Numbered from the stretch's first letter, positions 14,276 to 24,945 are shown. The stretch: DNA of 64,000 nt from Temnopleurus reevesii (GCA_036244855.1 BQKZ01000679.1:46793-110792); one strand, 5' to 3'. Notes: generated by a model from the letters alone, not told the origin. A program made the numbers and translations.

Positions 14276-14520
14276 TTTCTAACCCTCGATTCCTGGGGTT
14301 ATTTCTCCAAGTTTGACTCGAAATAGATATTGTTGTTGGAAAATGGTAATAGATTGATAAGGGAGATAAAATATTGTTGCAATTGTGAGGGGCATTTCTA
14401 GCCCCAGAATCCTGGTTTAATTTCTCCAAGTTTGGCTCAAAATAGATATTGTTATCGGAAAATGGTGTTTGGTGGTGATAGATTGATAAGGGAGATGAAA
14501 TATTGTTTTAATTATGAGGG
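14276..14520. repeat. Two-copy tandem duplication, unit of about 120 bp
   Basis: 14276-14393 and 14394-14520 share ATTTCTCCAAGTTTG, CAAAATAGATATTGTT-type sequence, GGAAAATGGT and GATTGATAAGGGAGAT. The second copy has a short GTGTTTGGTG insertion. The open frames here follow from the repeat. Confidence 0.8.
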
Positions 14521-16022
14521 AAAGGATATGGATGTAGAAGTTATTAGTGAAAGGGGAAGACTGGGTGTAGGATGTATTTATGGTATGAATCTACAGATAA
14601 TTGATTTTATTCTTTGAAATGTGTTTGTGCCATTTGAATATATGAAGAAAATTTCCTTTTTTTAATAACACATATGCAATCACCTCATTTTAGAACATGT
14701 CTATTTCATTGTTATTACTATATACTTGCCTCAAGTAAAATCCATCTTTGGGAGTTTGAAATGAAATAATGAAATTCGAAATAAAGCATCTAGTTCAAGT
14801 TTGTGAGGGAAAATCAAGTTCAACAAAAAACTTCCCCCGAAAACCACAATTGTCACAACATTTATTTTAATGAAATATTGAAATCTGAAATAGTAAAATG
14901 GATTATTTTCAGATGGCACACCATGTCGATTTTGATAATTGCACGCAAGTTCACTCTTTATTCACTATAAATGCAGTGAACTTCTGATCACATAGAGTCC
15001 ATTGTACAAATCATTTATTTTCTCACCATTTTTCTCAACATCACAAACTGTCATTATATTTCACACATCATATAAAAATGAAATGTGAACTTTTTCCAGG
15101 TAGAAACTTCAATAATAAAGTGAAATAGAAATGAACCTGGATCATTTCTTCCAATTAGCAGTGATTGAGGTTTTTTCAGATGAGGCAATCACTGCAAGAA
15201 TCGATCTCTCTTTGTGTGTGCTAAATGAGCCATTACAAACCTCTTTTGAATTGTAGCGAACAGGGACAATTTGTACAAAAGATGTTGCATTATTGATGTT
15301 TTTCATTTGAATATGACCTTTTCGTGACCGGCCATAGAAGTCAATAACACATCATTATTAGTGTGAATAAAGTATGAAGGAGTCATCTAGAAATATCCTT
15401 GTTCATGCAGAGACGTTGACCACTTTAGAATATACATTGGGCAATATTAAATATGAATAACCAAGGAATTATCACTTGTAGAATAATTCCTTGGAATAAC
15501 GAAACCGCGAGAGATAACAATAACCATCCTATTATTGAAACTACACCCCATGCATATTCCGGAAGGGTTGGCATCTCTGCCTGTTTGTGTGTCATTGTGA
15601 TGGAATACATTCAGAAGCATTCATGTTGTTTTTGTTGCCTGTATGTTGATATGTGGGAAGGGAGTGGGAAGGAAATATCTTTGCTTTACAATCTGATCAA
15701 TTGTTTAATTAATCTTCTGAAGATATGAAATGAATGTCAAGGGTATCTGAGTAATTTAAACCAGACATGACATGTGATGATGGGGTTATTCGATGGTTAG
15801 CTATTGAAAATAAATAAAGGAGTAAAGTATTCATACCATGTTCTCCTCTGATGGGTTACACGTGACTCAAGCATTAACAAAACAATATTAAATCTCTTTT
15901 TCTCTTTTTCAAGCATAAAAATCAACAGGCATAGATTATTATCAGTGTGAATATTCAAAACTCAGTGAAACGTGTCATCAAAATTAACATCATTATCATC
16001 TCTGTTTCTCCTATTATTGCAG

Positions 16023-16187
16023 ACGCTACCGAATTCATTTATACTGAAAAAGTGGACGTTCTCGACGAGACTGAAATCATGGTGACAGGCTTGGAGTCGT
16101 CAACGACCTACACAACACGACTGCGTGTAACCAACCCTGCCGATAGTTCAATCAGTGATACTACAGATTTCAAAACGACATCTACAG
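16023..16187 (+). CDS. L1-family cell adhesion molecule, exon encoding second half of the membrane-proximal FN3 domain
   Basis: This 165-base exon lies between a 3' splice site (TTGCAG, 16017-16022) and a 5' splice site (GTAATA at 16188). It is phase 1 at both ends. The peptide has the pattern of the later strands of a fibronectin type III domain: TGLESSTTYTTRLRVTN matches the usual 'L.p.T.Y.vrV.A.N' signature, followed by the S-rich FG loop and a T-rich linker. It is extracellular and sits just before the membrane exon. L1-type proteins carry four or five FN3 repeats after six Ig domains, so the rest of the ectodomain must be further 5'. I found no convincing exon for the first half of this domain in the 16 kb upstream, implying a long intron or a missed exon. 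The family assignment rests mainly on the downstream cytoplasmic exons. Confidence 0.85.
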
Positions 16188-17618
16188 GTAATATTTCACA
16201 ATCCATTATAGCTTCATGTATCCTATCGAGATTCCACACGTACCACCAATCCTGGAAAAAGCACAAAAAAAGTTGCAATTTCTTTTAATAATCTATTGTT
16301 ATTATTTGACACATATTAATTATAAAATGATACAGGAGTGTGATATGTGCTTCTTGCATCATAATTATACTGTCTTGAGTGTATCGATTTTGAGCTTGAA
16401 TATTACTACGTTGATAATATTCTGCAACATAATTTCCAGATCTACATATCTCATGTAACTATTCGAAGCTGTCAGATATTGTCAATTTGTTCATCTAAGT
16501 AATTCTAATTCCACATTGAATGTGAACAAAATATATATTGTAAAGCAGCCATTTTCACTTCTTATAAGCAATAATTCCCCATACTTGACAGTAGATTTCT
16601 AATACATTTTGTAAATTCTCAAAGGGTTGGATACAGAAACATGGAAAATTAGAAATTATATCTGTATTTTTTCAAATGCTCTTGACAAATGCAGCTGCGG
16701 AAAATGTTATATAGGAAGTGTTACTCAGATTGATGACTATGTGAAGGAGAGGGTTTTTTTTTTTTCAATTCAATGTCAATGAATCTTTAAGTGTATCTCG
16801 CCACTCTAAGAGCCATTCAACCAATAGGGATTGAAATGTTTGCCAGTATCATCAGCACAATTGCACTACTACTCATCGTAACTTAATCAGAATCGTTGCC
16901 AAGCAACAGAAAGAGATTGTTCCACTGCAGAGGTGCCAACCATTTTGGAGAATGCATGATGTGTACTTTCATATGAATTAAAAGCTTTAATCACAAGTAA
17001 ATGGCTGAGAGAATAATTACTGTTGTCATGTTTTCTATCACTTTTATTCAGCTGTTTCATTATTCACATTTTAATTTTGCCTATTTCCGGATCAGTTGGC
17101 ACCTCTGTTAGTCTATAGCCTCTCCTTTCCAATTCAAATGTAGCAATTTTGACAGACATCATTGTACTCTGTTGGGTAGGAGTAAACCTTGAACATAATT
17201 GTGTTTGCACAACCTGGGTAGGCGGTTCGTGCAGCATTATTATGAACTAGATTGTGTTAACTCATGCATGAGTTGTTTCTGTAGACTATGGGTGATACAA
17301 CGAGACACTAAAGAATACAGATTGAAAATGCATACCAAAATTAGAGTATTTGGAAGGGTTATTTTTTGTATAAATTGGAAAATTGGTTTAAAAATTCTTC
17401 TTCCCTTCATTTTTTAAGTTCATATAAGTTCTTTCATATCCCTTTTTATTTCTCTATCAATCTGTTTGGTTCTCTCTGAATCTGGTTTAAACCTTCGTAT
17501 GCAAAAATAAAAGCATTAATACACTTGATTTTGTGCGCACCCATAAAAGTGGTACAATGAACGTGCCTATGTGGCAAATACATTTTACTTGCATTCTTGA
17601 TTTCTAAATTTCTAAATT

Positions 17619-17793
17619 ATATCATTGATATTGAGAATAGTGCTTCACGGTACAACGAGTTATCTTTCTTGGAAATATGAGTGGTCCTGAAAAGGACCTA
17701 CCCACTCTAGAAAGATATTAACTCGTTGTACCGTGAAGCATTATTCTCATCATTCTTCCACGAGTGAAACCTTCAAACAATATCATTGATATT
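17619..17793. mobile_element. Fold-back element flanked by 14-bp direct repeats, in L1-family intron
   Basis: Two arms of about 38-40 bases (17633-17670 and 17709-17748) are near-perfect inverted copies, with one mismatch and a 2-base indel. They share GCTTCACGGTACAACGAGTT. The inner part continues as a weaker stem around the histone-type stem-loop. The 14-mer ATATCATTGATATT occurs immediately before the left arm (17619-17632) and again at 17780-17793, which looks like a target-site duplication of unusual length for a MITE. The 14-mer is itself nearly palindromic, so chance or a composite origin remains possible. No transposase or coding frame is present. Confidence 0.5.
17663..17698 (-). promoter_or_regulatory. 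Histone-type mRNA 3' processing signal (stem-loop plus histone downstream element)
   Basis: On the minus strand, 17698-17683 reads GGTCCTTTTCAGGACC: a 6-bp stem with a TTTC loop that fits the metazoan histone stem-loop consensus GGYYYUHHUHARRRCC at every position. It is followed by ACTCA, close to the canonical ACCCA where cleavage occurs. Eleven bases after the stem comes CAAGAAAGA (17671-17663), the purine-rich element known from sea urchin histone genes that pairs with U7 snRNA. Element order and spacing are as in a real histone 3' end. No histone coding sequence is visible upstream on the minus strand, so this is an orphan signal. It lies at the apex of a larger inverted repeat inside an intron of the L1-family gene, antisense to it. 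Confidence 0.6.
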
Positions 17794-17963
17794 ATTGTAT
17801 TATTATGTATCATATGTTGGAAGTGGAAATAAGTGAAATGAAATGAAATGAAATCAAGTACATTTACCCTTGAATATAAAAGACCCCATGGTTTAAACCT
17901 AGTAACAAAATAAACCACCTTTGTAAATTCAGGCGTAATTGTAATCTTTGTTTTATCCTATAG

Positions 17964-18098
17964 GTGCAATTGCTGGTGATGGTGATGGTATCGTCCTGGG
18001 AACATGGATGATCATCCTCATCTGTATCATCATCCTTCTCATCCTCATCCTTCTCATCATCTGTATTGTGAAGAGTCAGAAAGGAGGAAAATACAATG
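17964..18098 (+). CDS. L1-family cell adhesion molecule, transmembrane exon
   Basis: The exon of 135 bases starts after TATAG (ends 17963) and ends at a good donor, GTGAGT (18099). It is phase 1 in and phase 1 out, so it continues the FN3 exon without a frame change. It encodes a short Gly/Asp-rich extracellular stalk, then about 25 hydrophobic residues dominated by I and L (from GTWMIILIC to LLIICIV), then the basic stop-transfer KSQKGGKYN. The KGGKY sequence right after the membrane is shared with vertebrate L1 and NrCAM, where the juxtamembrane region binds ERM proteins. The preceding 1.8 kb intron (16188-17963) holds the fold-back element at 17633-17748. Confidence 0.9.
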
Positions 18099-18694
18099 GT
18101 GAGTCTTGTTTATTTAATCGTTCTTTAGAAAATTCAACAACATCAAAACAAAAACTTATATTGACTTATAATGACTTATATTGTCATTATCCAATTAAGT
18201 TTGTAGATTTATCATCATATATACAACGTTTGATGTGCTAATTGTATTTCAATATAAATACAATATAAATATACATGAATTCATTTATAATTTGGCATTT
18301 ATATACTTTAGTTTTCAGTTTTTTTTACATCTATAATGTATACCACTGGATAGTTAATAAATCATCTGTTAGTCTTTTATTCCATAAACTTGATAGAAAC
18401 GACAGAAAAGTTGTCAAAATTGCCTACGAATTGTACATAGTCAATAGTTTTCCTTATGTACATGTATTAGCATTTGTCATTTTCGCAATTTTGAAAACTT
18501 GATGTGAGCTCAGATATACATATAAATTAAATCTTAAATTGTAAGAGTAAGATAAGAGTGCAAATGTGTTATAAATACGAATACCAATAAAGTTTAGGTA
18601 TAATAAGGATTATGATTAAGATGTCAACATGATCGTGCAGAAACTAGCAAGAATATTTTGCTTTGGTCTAACAACTTTTTTTCTATTTTTGCAG

Positions 18695-18782
18695 TATCGG
18701 ACAAAGAGAAAGCACTCAACAAAGATATAGAGAGTACGCCTCTGAAGGATGATGGAGGGTTCGATGAGTACAAGCCTCCTAC
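18695..18782 (+). CDS. L1-family cell adhesion molecule, juxtamembrane cytoplasmic exon
   Basis: An 88-base exon lies between a T-rich tract ending TTTTTGCAG (18694) and GTAAGT (18783). It takes one base from the membrane exon and ends in phase 2. The peptide reads VSDKEKALNKDIESTPLKD followed by an acidic DGGFDEYKPP. The order 'KGGKY-V-DKE' and 'PLKD...F.EY' parallels the vertebrate L1 tail. In neuronal vertebrate L1 a mini-exon adds RSLE after a tyrosine, making an endocytosis signal. Here the sequence runs EYKPPT and no RSLE-like mini-exon was recognised in the following intron. This segment would lie just inside the plasma membrane. Confidence 0.88.
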
Positions 18783-19071
18783 GTAAGTCAAATTATTTCT
18801 AACTTAATTTTCATTAATTACTTGATTACAAGAAATATTCCTAATTTGCAGCATTACACACCTGCTTCCCATTGTTTAGCACTCGCAAGAGCCAAACCAT
18901 AAGCAAAACAAGTGATGCAATATTTAGTCAACCTGAAATGAAAGTAATAAAAAGTGTCAAAAAAGAAGTTTCTATTGCTTCTGAGATATTACATTATCAT
19001 TACATCACTACCTCATCTCTGAGATATTCAAAATTTGTGGACTTGGGCATGCTTATTAAATGTGTTATTCT

Positions 19072-19209
19072 TAAGCCCAGTCACATAGGGCCCCGGAAGC
19101 AACACGATTCAACACGACTCTTTGTTCTGAGGCAGTTAACTGTGAATTAACGATGAGTCGTGTTGAATCGTGTTGCTTCCGGGCCTCTATATATGTGAGT
19201 AAGGTGTAA
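19072..19209 (+). mobile_element. Fold-back MITE family 1, copy in last L1-family intron
   Basis: The arms share GGAAGCAACACGATTC and, inverted, GAATCGTGTTGCTTCC. The central loop carries GAGGCAGTTAACTGTGAATTAAC. Outer ends resemble TTAAGCCC(C)AGTCACATAG, though the right end has decayed. The same element occurs at 33622-33757 and 60465-60599. It lies inside the intron 18783-19538, upstream of the final coding exon. Confidence 0.75.
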
Positions 19210-19538
19210 TAAGAAATGCAAGATTCTCTAATTTCATAGCCGCCTTCTTGAAACTGTGTTTGTGCCAGAGCCCGACACGGTCCTTGAAATGTTATATTAC
19301 ACAGTTAGAATTTTTATTGATATCCTTCTGGAGGGTAATATAATGCAAGATATTTTCATGTTGTAATAGTCAGCACTTGTATAATGCCCTTGCCAGATGA
19401 TTACTAGCTGAAGGCTAAAATAGGGAGAGTATTCTTAATTTTAAAGAGTAGTCTGGTGTTTTTATTACTTGAATTTGATGATGTGCACTTCTCGTGTTCT
19501 GAACTTATGAATGTTTGAAATGTATTGTTTTCCTATAG

Positions 19539-19755
19539 TGGTGCTGATGGCGAGCCTCTACGAGGGTCCCAAGGTAGCTTGAATGACAGCGAGCATGGGA
19601 GCAGCGAAACAGACAGTCTCAAGGAGTATGCAGATGGCGAGACGGGCAAGTTTGACGAAGAAGGCTCCTTCATCGGTCAATACGGCGATAACAAGAAACA
19701 AAGACAACCCGATGAAGAACAAGGGGGCGGAGCGGCGTACTCAACGTTCGTCTGA
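19539..19755 (+). CDS. L1-family cell adhesion molecule, terminal coding exon with ankyrin-binding FIGQY motif and PDZ ligand
   Basis: This is the last coding exon, after acceptor TTTTCCTATAG (ends 19538), phase 2, with stop TGA at 19753-19755. It contains the conserved L1-family cytoplasmic blocks in order: GSQGSLND, then SLKEYADG, then FDEEGSFIGQYG. FIGQY (19669-19683) is the ankyrin-binding motif that defines the L1/neuroglian/neurofascin/NrCAM family. Phosphorylation of its tyrosine releases ankyrin in known members. The tail then becomes polar (KKQRQPDEEQ, GGG) and ends STFV, which fits a class I PDZ-binding consensus (S/T-x-V). NrCAM ends in a comparable hydrophobic PDZ ligand. This exon makes the family call near certain; which vertebrate paralogue it resembles most is not meaningful for a probable single invertebrate gene. 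Confidence 0.95.
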
Positions 19756-21404
19756 GGGCCTCTCATTCTCTCCAGATTCAGCAGTGGATAATCTGTGATA
19801 AAATACCAATTGGACTTCTTAGATTATTATAATAATTGAGTTCAGTCCCGATGCGTTGTGCGGGATGATGATGACGATGATTGAACTTGGATTGATGTGA
19901 TAAGGTTTCGTGATTATCATAATCACATTGATGTGTTGAGGTATGCTCCACAAGTGGGGATACCTCGTAATTGGATAAATTTTTGAGACTGTACATTGGT
20001 TAGAAAACACCTTTTTTATGTTCTCAGTATAAAGATAAGTCCTTGTATTTATATCTTTAGAATATGTCAAGAGTGATAGGAATAGGTAAAGAGGAAGCGT
20101 ACTGCAATCTTACTACATTCAAGATGTAGATACGTGTGTGCACATGAAGAGATTTCATGAGATTGATCCCTCAGATTTGATTGTATATCTAGCTTTGATT
20201 CTGTTAAACATTACCCAAGTTTCCTCTCTCTCTATCTAATCAACCGAAGAGAGGGGAAATATGTTTGCACACATTTATGAGTACCCTAAATGTCAAACTG
20301 TTTTTTGTTCACTACTGAAATTTTTTAGAAATATGGTTTATGTTTGTGATATCTCTCTCCTAGATCAGTTTTTGTTTCTCCCTCTTTTGGTGCTGTCATG
20401 TGATGGAGCAGTACTAATATGTTACCATTCTCATCATACTCTACCATGGCGATGAGAAGTGGATTTTATTTATGCTTCCTAATTGTTGACATGTATTGCG
20501 CATTCCACTGCTAGATAGGCCTGAGCAGTGTGCTACGGAAGCTATTCCCCCCAGATGATTGCAACAAGTCATGCATTCTTGCCAAGTACCGACGCACTAT
20601 GGACATCTTCAAATGTACTCAATTCCAGCACAATTACACACTCAACCAACCAATAATTTGGTCTATTCCACTGTCTCCAAAGAAAAATCTGAGGATCATG
20701 CCGAGCAGTGATGCATAAAGGCCCCAGCACACCAAGCACGGCACGGCGTAACGGCACGGTTTATACGCAGTATCTTGGTTGTCATTGGCCAGCGCGCTCC
20801 TCCGCGCAGAGGATTTTCCACAATTGGCCAATCACAGGGGAGACATCGCGTAAAAACCGTGCCGTGATGCCGTGCCGTGTTTGGTGTGCGCGGGCCTTTA
20901 CGCTAGTCAGTCAACACAGACGGGTTTCTGGTTGCAATGTAAACTGATTGAATAATTGGTTGGTTGTTATTTTGAGATGTTATATGTAAAAAAGCAAGAG
21001 AATGAGGCTATGTAAGTTCTGCTGGCAGATAAAATTGGCCTGTGCCTGGCTAGAGTTGGCCAAACGGCGCGCCAAATGGGATTGGGCCTCTTTTCAAGTC
21101 TTGCCTTTTAGTATGTTGCAGTGCATTCATATCAACAGGCATATGATGTCAGATGATGGCCAATTTGAGTCGTGTGAACAATTTTTGTGTTAGAAAACTA
21201 TTCTCAAGCCATCATCTGATATATGATGAAAGGCAGGCCCTAAGTGCTTCTCTCTCATTCCAAAATTCAGGATGAATCATGCTGGAAGTAAAGTTGGTAT
21301 TCCATTATTTCAGCAGAATACAACACGGGAAGAGACTGGGTGTCCACTTTATTTAGAGCTGTAGTCCTCACATTATTAGTTTTTCTACTTTTTCACAAAA
21401 TAAA
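19756..21404 (+). other. Probable 3' UTR and downstream flank of the L1-family gene
   Basis: After the stop there is no further coding signal. The first AATAAA I noted is at 21399-21404, so the 3' UTR could reach about there, but the real cleavage site cannot be fixed by reading. The stretch contains a fold-back MITE (20716-20900) and a separate hairpin (21140-21229). If the UTR is this long, both would be transcribed. Confidence 0.3.
20716..20900. mobile_element. Fold-back MITE family 2, GC-rich
   Basis: About 185 bases. The left arm TAAAGGCCCCAGCACACCAAGC with GGCACGG repeats is matched inverted by the right arm, which ends TTGGTGTGCGCGGGCCTTTA. A TA flanks each side. It is locally far more GC-rich than its surroundings, and the CGGCACGGCG/CGTGCCGTG blocks repeat within each arm. 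It lies in the probable 3' UTR or flank of the L1-family gene. Confidence 0.75.
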
Positions 21405-24400
21405 TCTAGTTCTGAAATCCAATAATCATGATTGGATATATACTGCCGAGTAGAGTTTCAATGATAATTTGTTTTTAATTTATTAATGGCACAATGTTTA
21501 TTAATACAGTGAGAAATCACTTTATAGACAATCAAGTGTCATGTGAGTTATTGTGAGAAGGGAATGGACAAGCCTCAGAGCTACCAAAGTTTGTAATTTT
21601 TTATGTTTCTAAGAAGCAGACATGATGCTGTAAATTTATTTGATACAATTTCTTACAGTTTTCAGAAAGTAACTGTTGTTAGAAATATCTACAGAGTAAG
21701 TCTATGTAAGTCTTTTTCTTGCAACCGCTACATTTTGAAAACAGTAAAAAAAAAAAATTAACAAATTAGTCACAATTAGGTAAGCATAGAATGCGCGCAG
21801 GCATTTTGCAATAGTTTTTCTTATTTTGATATGTTCTTAACATGTACAAAGATTTTTGACCAAGTCAAACATCTTCTTTGTGAGTTTCATAGGCATTGAT
21901 ACATCCATTACTGGATGCAGCAATGCCTATGTACCTTGTGTTTTTGTTTTACTTCCAAACTTTTTTAAAAAGGTTTTAATACTATTATGCTAACTGCATT
22001 TGCTTGAAGTCTGATTATAATATTTTTAAATTGTGTAGTAATTTATGCAGTGGTGGAACTGGTGGTATATCTGTCTTATACAACTCACTACAGTTAGTCT
22101 CGATCACTTTCTCATGGTTTATAGTTATTCAATTATGGAAATGCACAGGTTTTAGTTTATCACAAAAAATAAATTCGTTCAATGCACAATATCATGCACA
22201 ATGCACACATTTTCTGATATGGAATGGCATTTTTGAATGAGCAAAATGCAGAAGACATGCATAAAAGACTGAATTTTACAGTTTTGGATAGTCCTTTATC
22301 CCCTACCCCCATAGTTCATTCCAGAAATATGCGATGATTAAGATATGAATATAATCTCTGTGTTTTTGTTCTATTATGCTTTGTTTTAGAACAGTGTTAT
22401 TTATTAGGACATCATAACATCTGTTTGTAAATAATCATAATAGTGTTTACCAAGAGAGTAAGTGTTCTTTAGGTTTTATTTTCTCCTTGGACCAGATATG
22501 TGTGTTCTTAGTTTAATATGAAATGCGATTGAGAGTGATGGAGGTACTGTAAATTGTGAGTGGTTTTATATCAAATTTCTGTGATTCAGTCTTATGCAAT
22601 GAGTGAGGGGAAGGGCAGATGGATGCCCATAACTTCGACAAACAAATTAGCCTACAGAATCTTTTTTTTTAAGGAAAGAGTAATAGGTTTAGTTTATTCT
22701 AATTCAGTGATTGGACATGCATTTTTAACTTTTTGAACTGTAAAATATGACGAAAATTAGATTGTGAGAAAAAGGATTTTACTGTTTTCAGGCATATTTT
22801 ACGGATAGTAATGTTTGAAAAGAAATCGGTAGTTAATGTGTGATATTGAAAGGGGGGTAATTTTGAGTGAACCTTGTATAAGATCCTGAAATGTTTTTCA
22901 ATTTATTTACTTTCATTATGTGCAACATAATCATTGTGTAGCGATAAGATATTCACTTTGAACTTATATATATATTATATATACTTGTAGATAATGATGT
23001 TTGGGAGGGGGGGGGACTGCAATGTAAGAATAGATACCGGTACATGCAATGAAATACACAGGACCTTTATGCAGGAATACAAAGTCATGGATGCCCATCC
23101 ATTCGCAACTACTGACCAGTTCCAATCGAGCAAGCCAATATTTACTTTGGAAATTATGTCATTAATACTCAATTCTCTGAGCCATTTGTTTAGATAAGAA
23201 ATTGAGACTATTGGATTCATAGCAAATAGGAATACTGCAATGGTTGACAAATGTATTGAGGAAGGATAGAATACCTTTCATTAGATTTGCAGTGAAGACG
23301 TGGAGATAGAGGTGAGTTCATTGGAATGCCTTGTAATGAATGGGTCTTATGCAGTAAATCATTTGTACATTTTAAAAATGAAAACAACAATTCTCTTGTT
23401 TGCTCTATGTACAGTAGGTCACAACATATTACAGTACACACGATATGACACGTAGAATAGAGTGATAACAAGTGTAGATAAATTAGTCAGTGTTAGAACC
23501 TAGATATATATGTCAAGATGTCGTCATAATACACTTTTTGTGTCACAACAGGCTTTTTTCATCTCTATGAAAATAATAAGATGAAATCTATACAACCATC
23601 GTATCTAAAGCTCAATTGCATTGTGAAAAATCAGAGAAAATGGTGATATTTGATGGTATGCCCTCAAATTTAATTTCAAGAAATAGCATAGAGTACTCAT
23701 CACATCCAATTACAACTTGTGTATTTTTATCACCACATTCTAGAGTATAATTGTACTGTAGTGTCTTTTAGGAAAATATCAAATTAAGGACATTCTTTTT
23801 CCTTGTATATTCAGCTTGCCAGGTTTAGTGTATGTTGTTTGTTATATTTCAATCATAGTCTTTAAATCTTGCTTTTGCTATTTTCTATATTTTTTATGCT
23901 GAATGGTCATACAAATGTCCTTACATTTTATTTTCTTCTTTTAGTGCCAACTTCATAATCATGATAATCAGATACTAATAGAAGTACTTTTATTGCCATA
24001 GCATCATAGATTATTGATTATTAGCCATTTGATAGAGCAGCATATTTTGTTTTCTGGTTTTAATTTTTTTTCATTTCTACTTCTAGTTGCTTAGCAGATG
24101 GGACCTCTGCGTTTCTATGCTGCTATGCGCTCTGTTTTACATGCAATCAAATGTAGAAAAGCATTTTTAAAAGTTATATTGTGAGTTGTGTTTGTTGCTT
24201 TGCTAAGATTTAAAGATATTAAGCAGCACCATAAAATATATGCCCCTATTCCACCTTGGTTTGTACATTGTTGTATTTGTGGAATTGAAAGGGCGAGTAG
24301 CTGTTTATAGTCTTTAATAACTATATGAAAGTTTTTGTCTGTTTACAGCTTAAATGAATTCTCTTTATTTCCATCGCCTGTTATTTGTGTCAAAATAATA

Positions 24401-24457
24401 CTTGATTAAAATAGTTGTCAATTGTTCAAAAATGATTTCTCTTTTTAATTTTTCCTA
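21405..24457. other. No gene recognised
   Basis: AT-rich sequence downstream of the L1-family gene, with no supported exon, repeat family or RNA gene. Confidence 0.5.
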
Positions 24458-24640
24458 GAGTTGTAAAGTTACTGATGCGAACGAGAGATGTGCAAACAAA
24501 TCTGAATGTTAAAAAAAAAATACTAAAAAGTGGCCCCTTCCCACATTCCTCCTCTCTGCAGTCTTTGTATGATCCTGAATGTGATGTTGTTGTTATTGTT
24601 GTTGTTTTTGTTTTTGTTGTTCTTGTTGTTGATAATGATG
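24458..24640. repeat. Left copy of a local direct duplication
   Basis: The segment with GAGAGATGTGCAAA, an A-run, a C-rich patch, TCTCTGCAGTC and then GTT/TTG-rich sequence recurs at 24983-25096 and, after an inserted palindrome, at 25216-25275. The two copies flank the GAT array, so the array lies within or between the units of a tandem duplication of roughly 525 bases. Confidence 0.7.
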
Positions 24641-24644
24641 ATAT

Positions 24645-24717
24645 TGTTGATGAGGAGGATGATGATGACTATGACGATGATGTGATAATGGTAATGATGA
24701 TCATGATATATTGTGAA

Positions 24718-24787
<70 letters not shown>

Positions 24788-24790
24788 GTT

Positions 24791-24826
<36 letters not shown>

Positions 24827-24829
24827 GTT

Positions 24830-24879
<50 letters not shown>

Positions 24880-24945
24880 GATGATAATGATGATGATGAT
24901 GGTGATGATGATGATGATGATGATGGTAGTGATGATGGTGATTGT
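24645..24945. repeat. (GAT)n trinucleotide microsatellite
   Basis: About 300 bases of GAT units with scattered GGT, TAT and AAT variants. Open frames through it would encode poly-Asp or poly-Met and are not genes. The interruptions are themselves semi-regular (GGTTAT recurs), suggesting expansion by higher-order slippage. Confidence 0.95.

Larger units (their letters stand above)
11391..16022. other. Upstream flank or intron of the L1-family gene
   Basis: Apart from the duplications at 12273 and 14276 I see no feature. A perfect 12-bp hairpin (CCAAGGAATTAT) is at about 15461-15494. No exon for the first half of the FN3 domain was found. Confidence 0.45.

Noticed and set aside
17718..17918. 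Histone coding sequence upstream of the minus-strand stem-loop
   Set aside because: The 66-codon minus frame bears no resemblance to any core or linker histone; it is AT-rich filler.
18880..19150. Alternative cytoplasmic exon of the L1-family gene starting TTRKSQTISK
   Set aside because: An acceptor-like TTGTTTAG in the right entry phase exists, but the only donor noted (AAA|GTAATA) exits in phase 0 and would break the next exon. The rest of the frame runs into the MITE at 19072.
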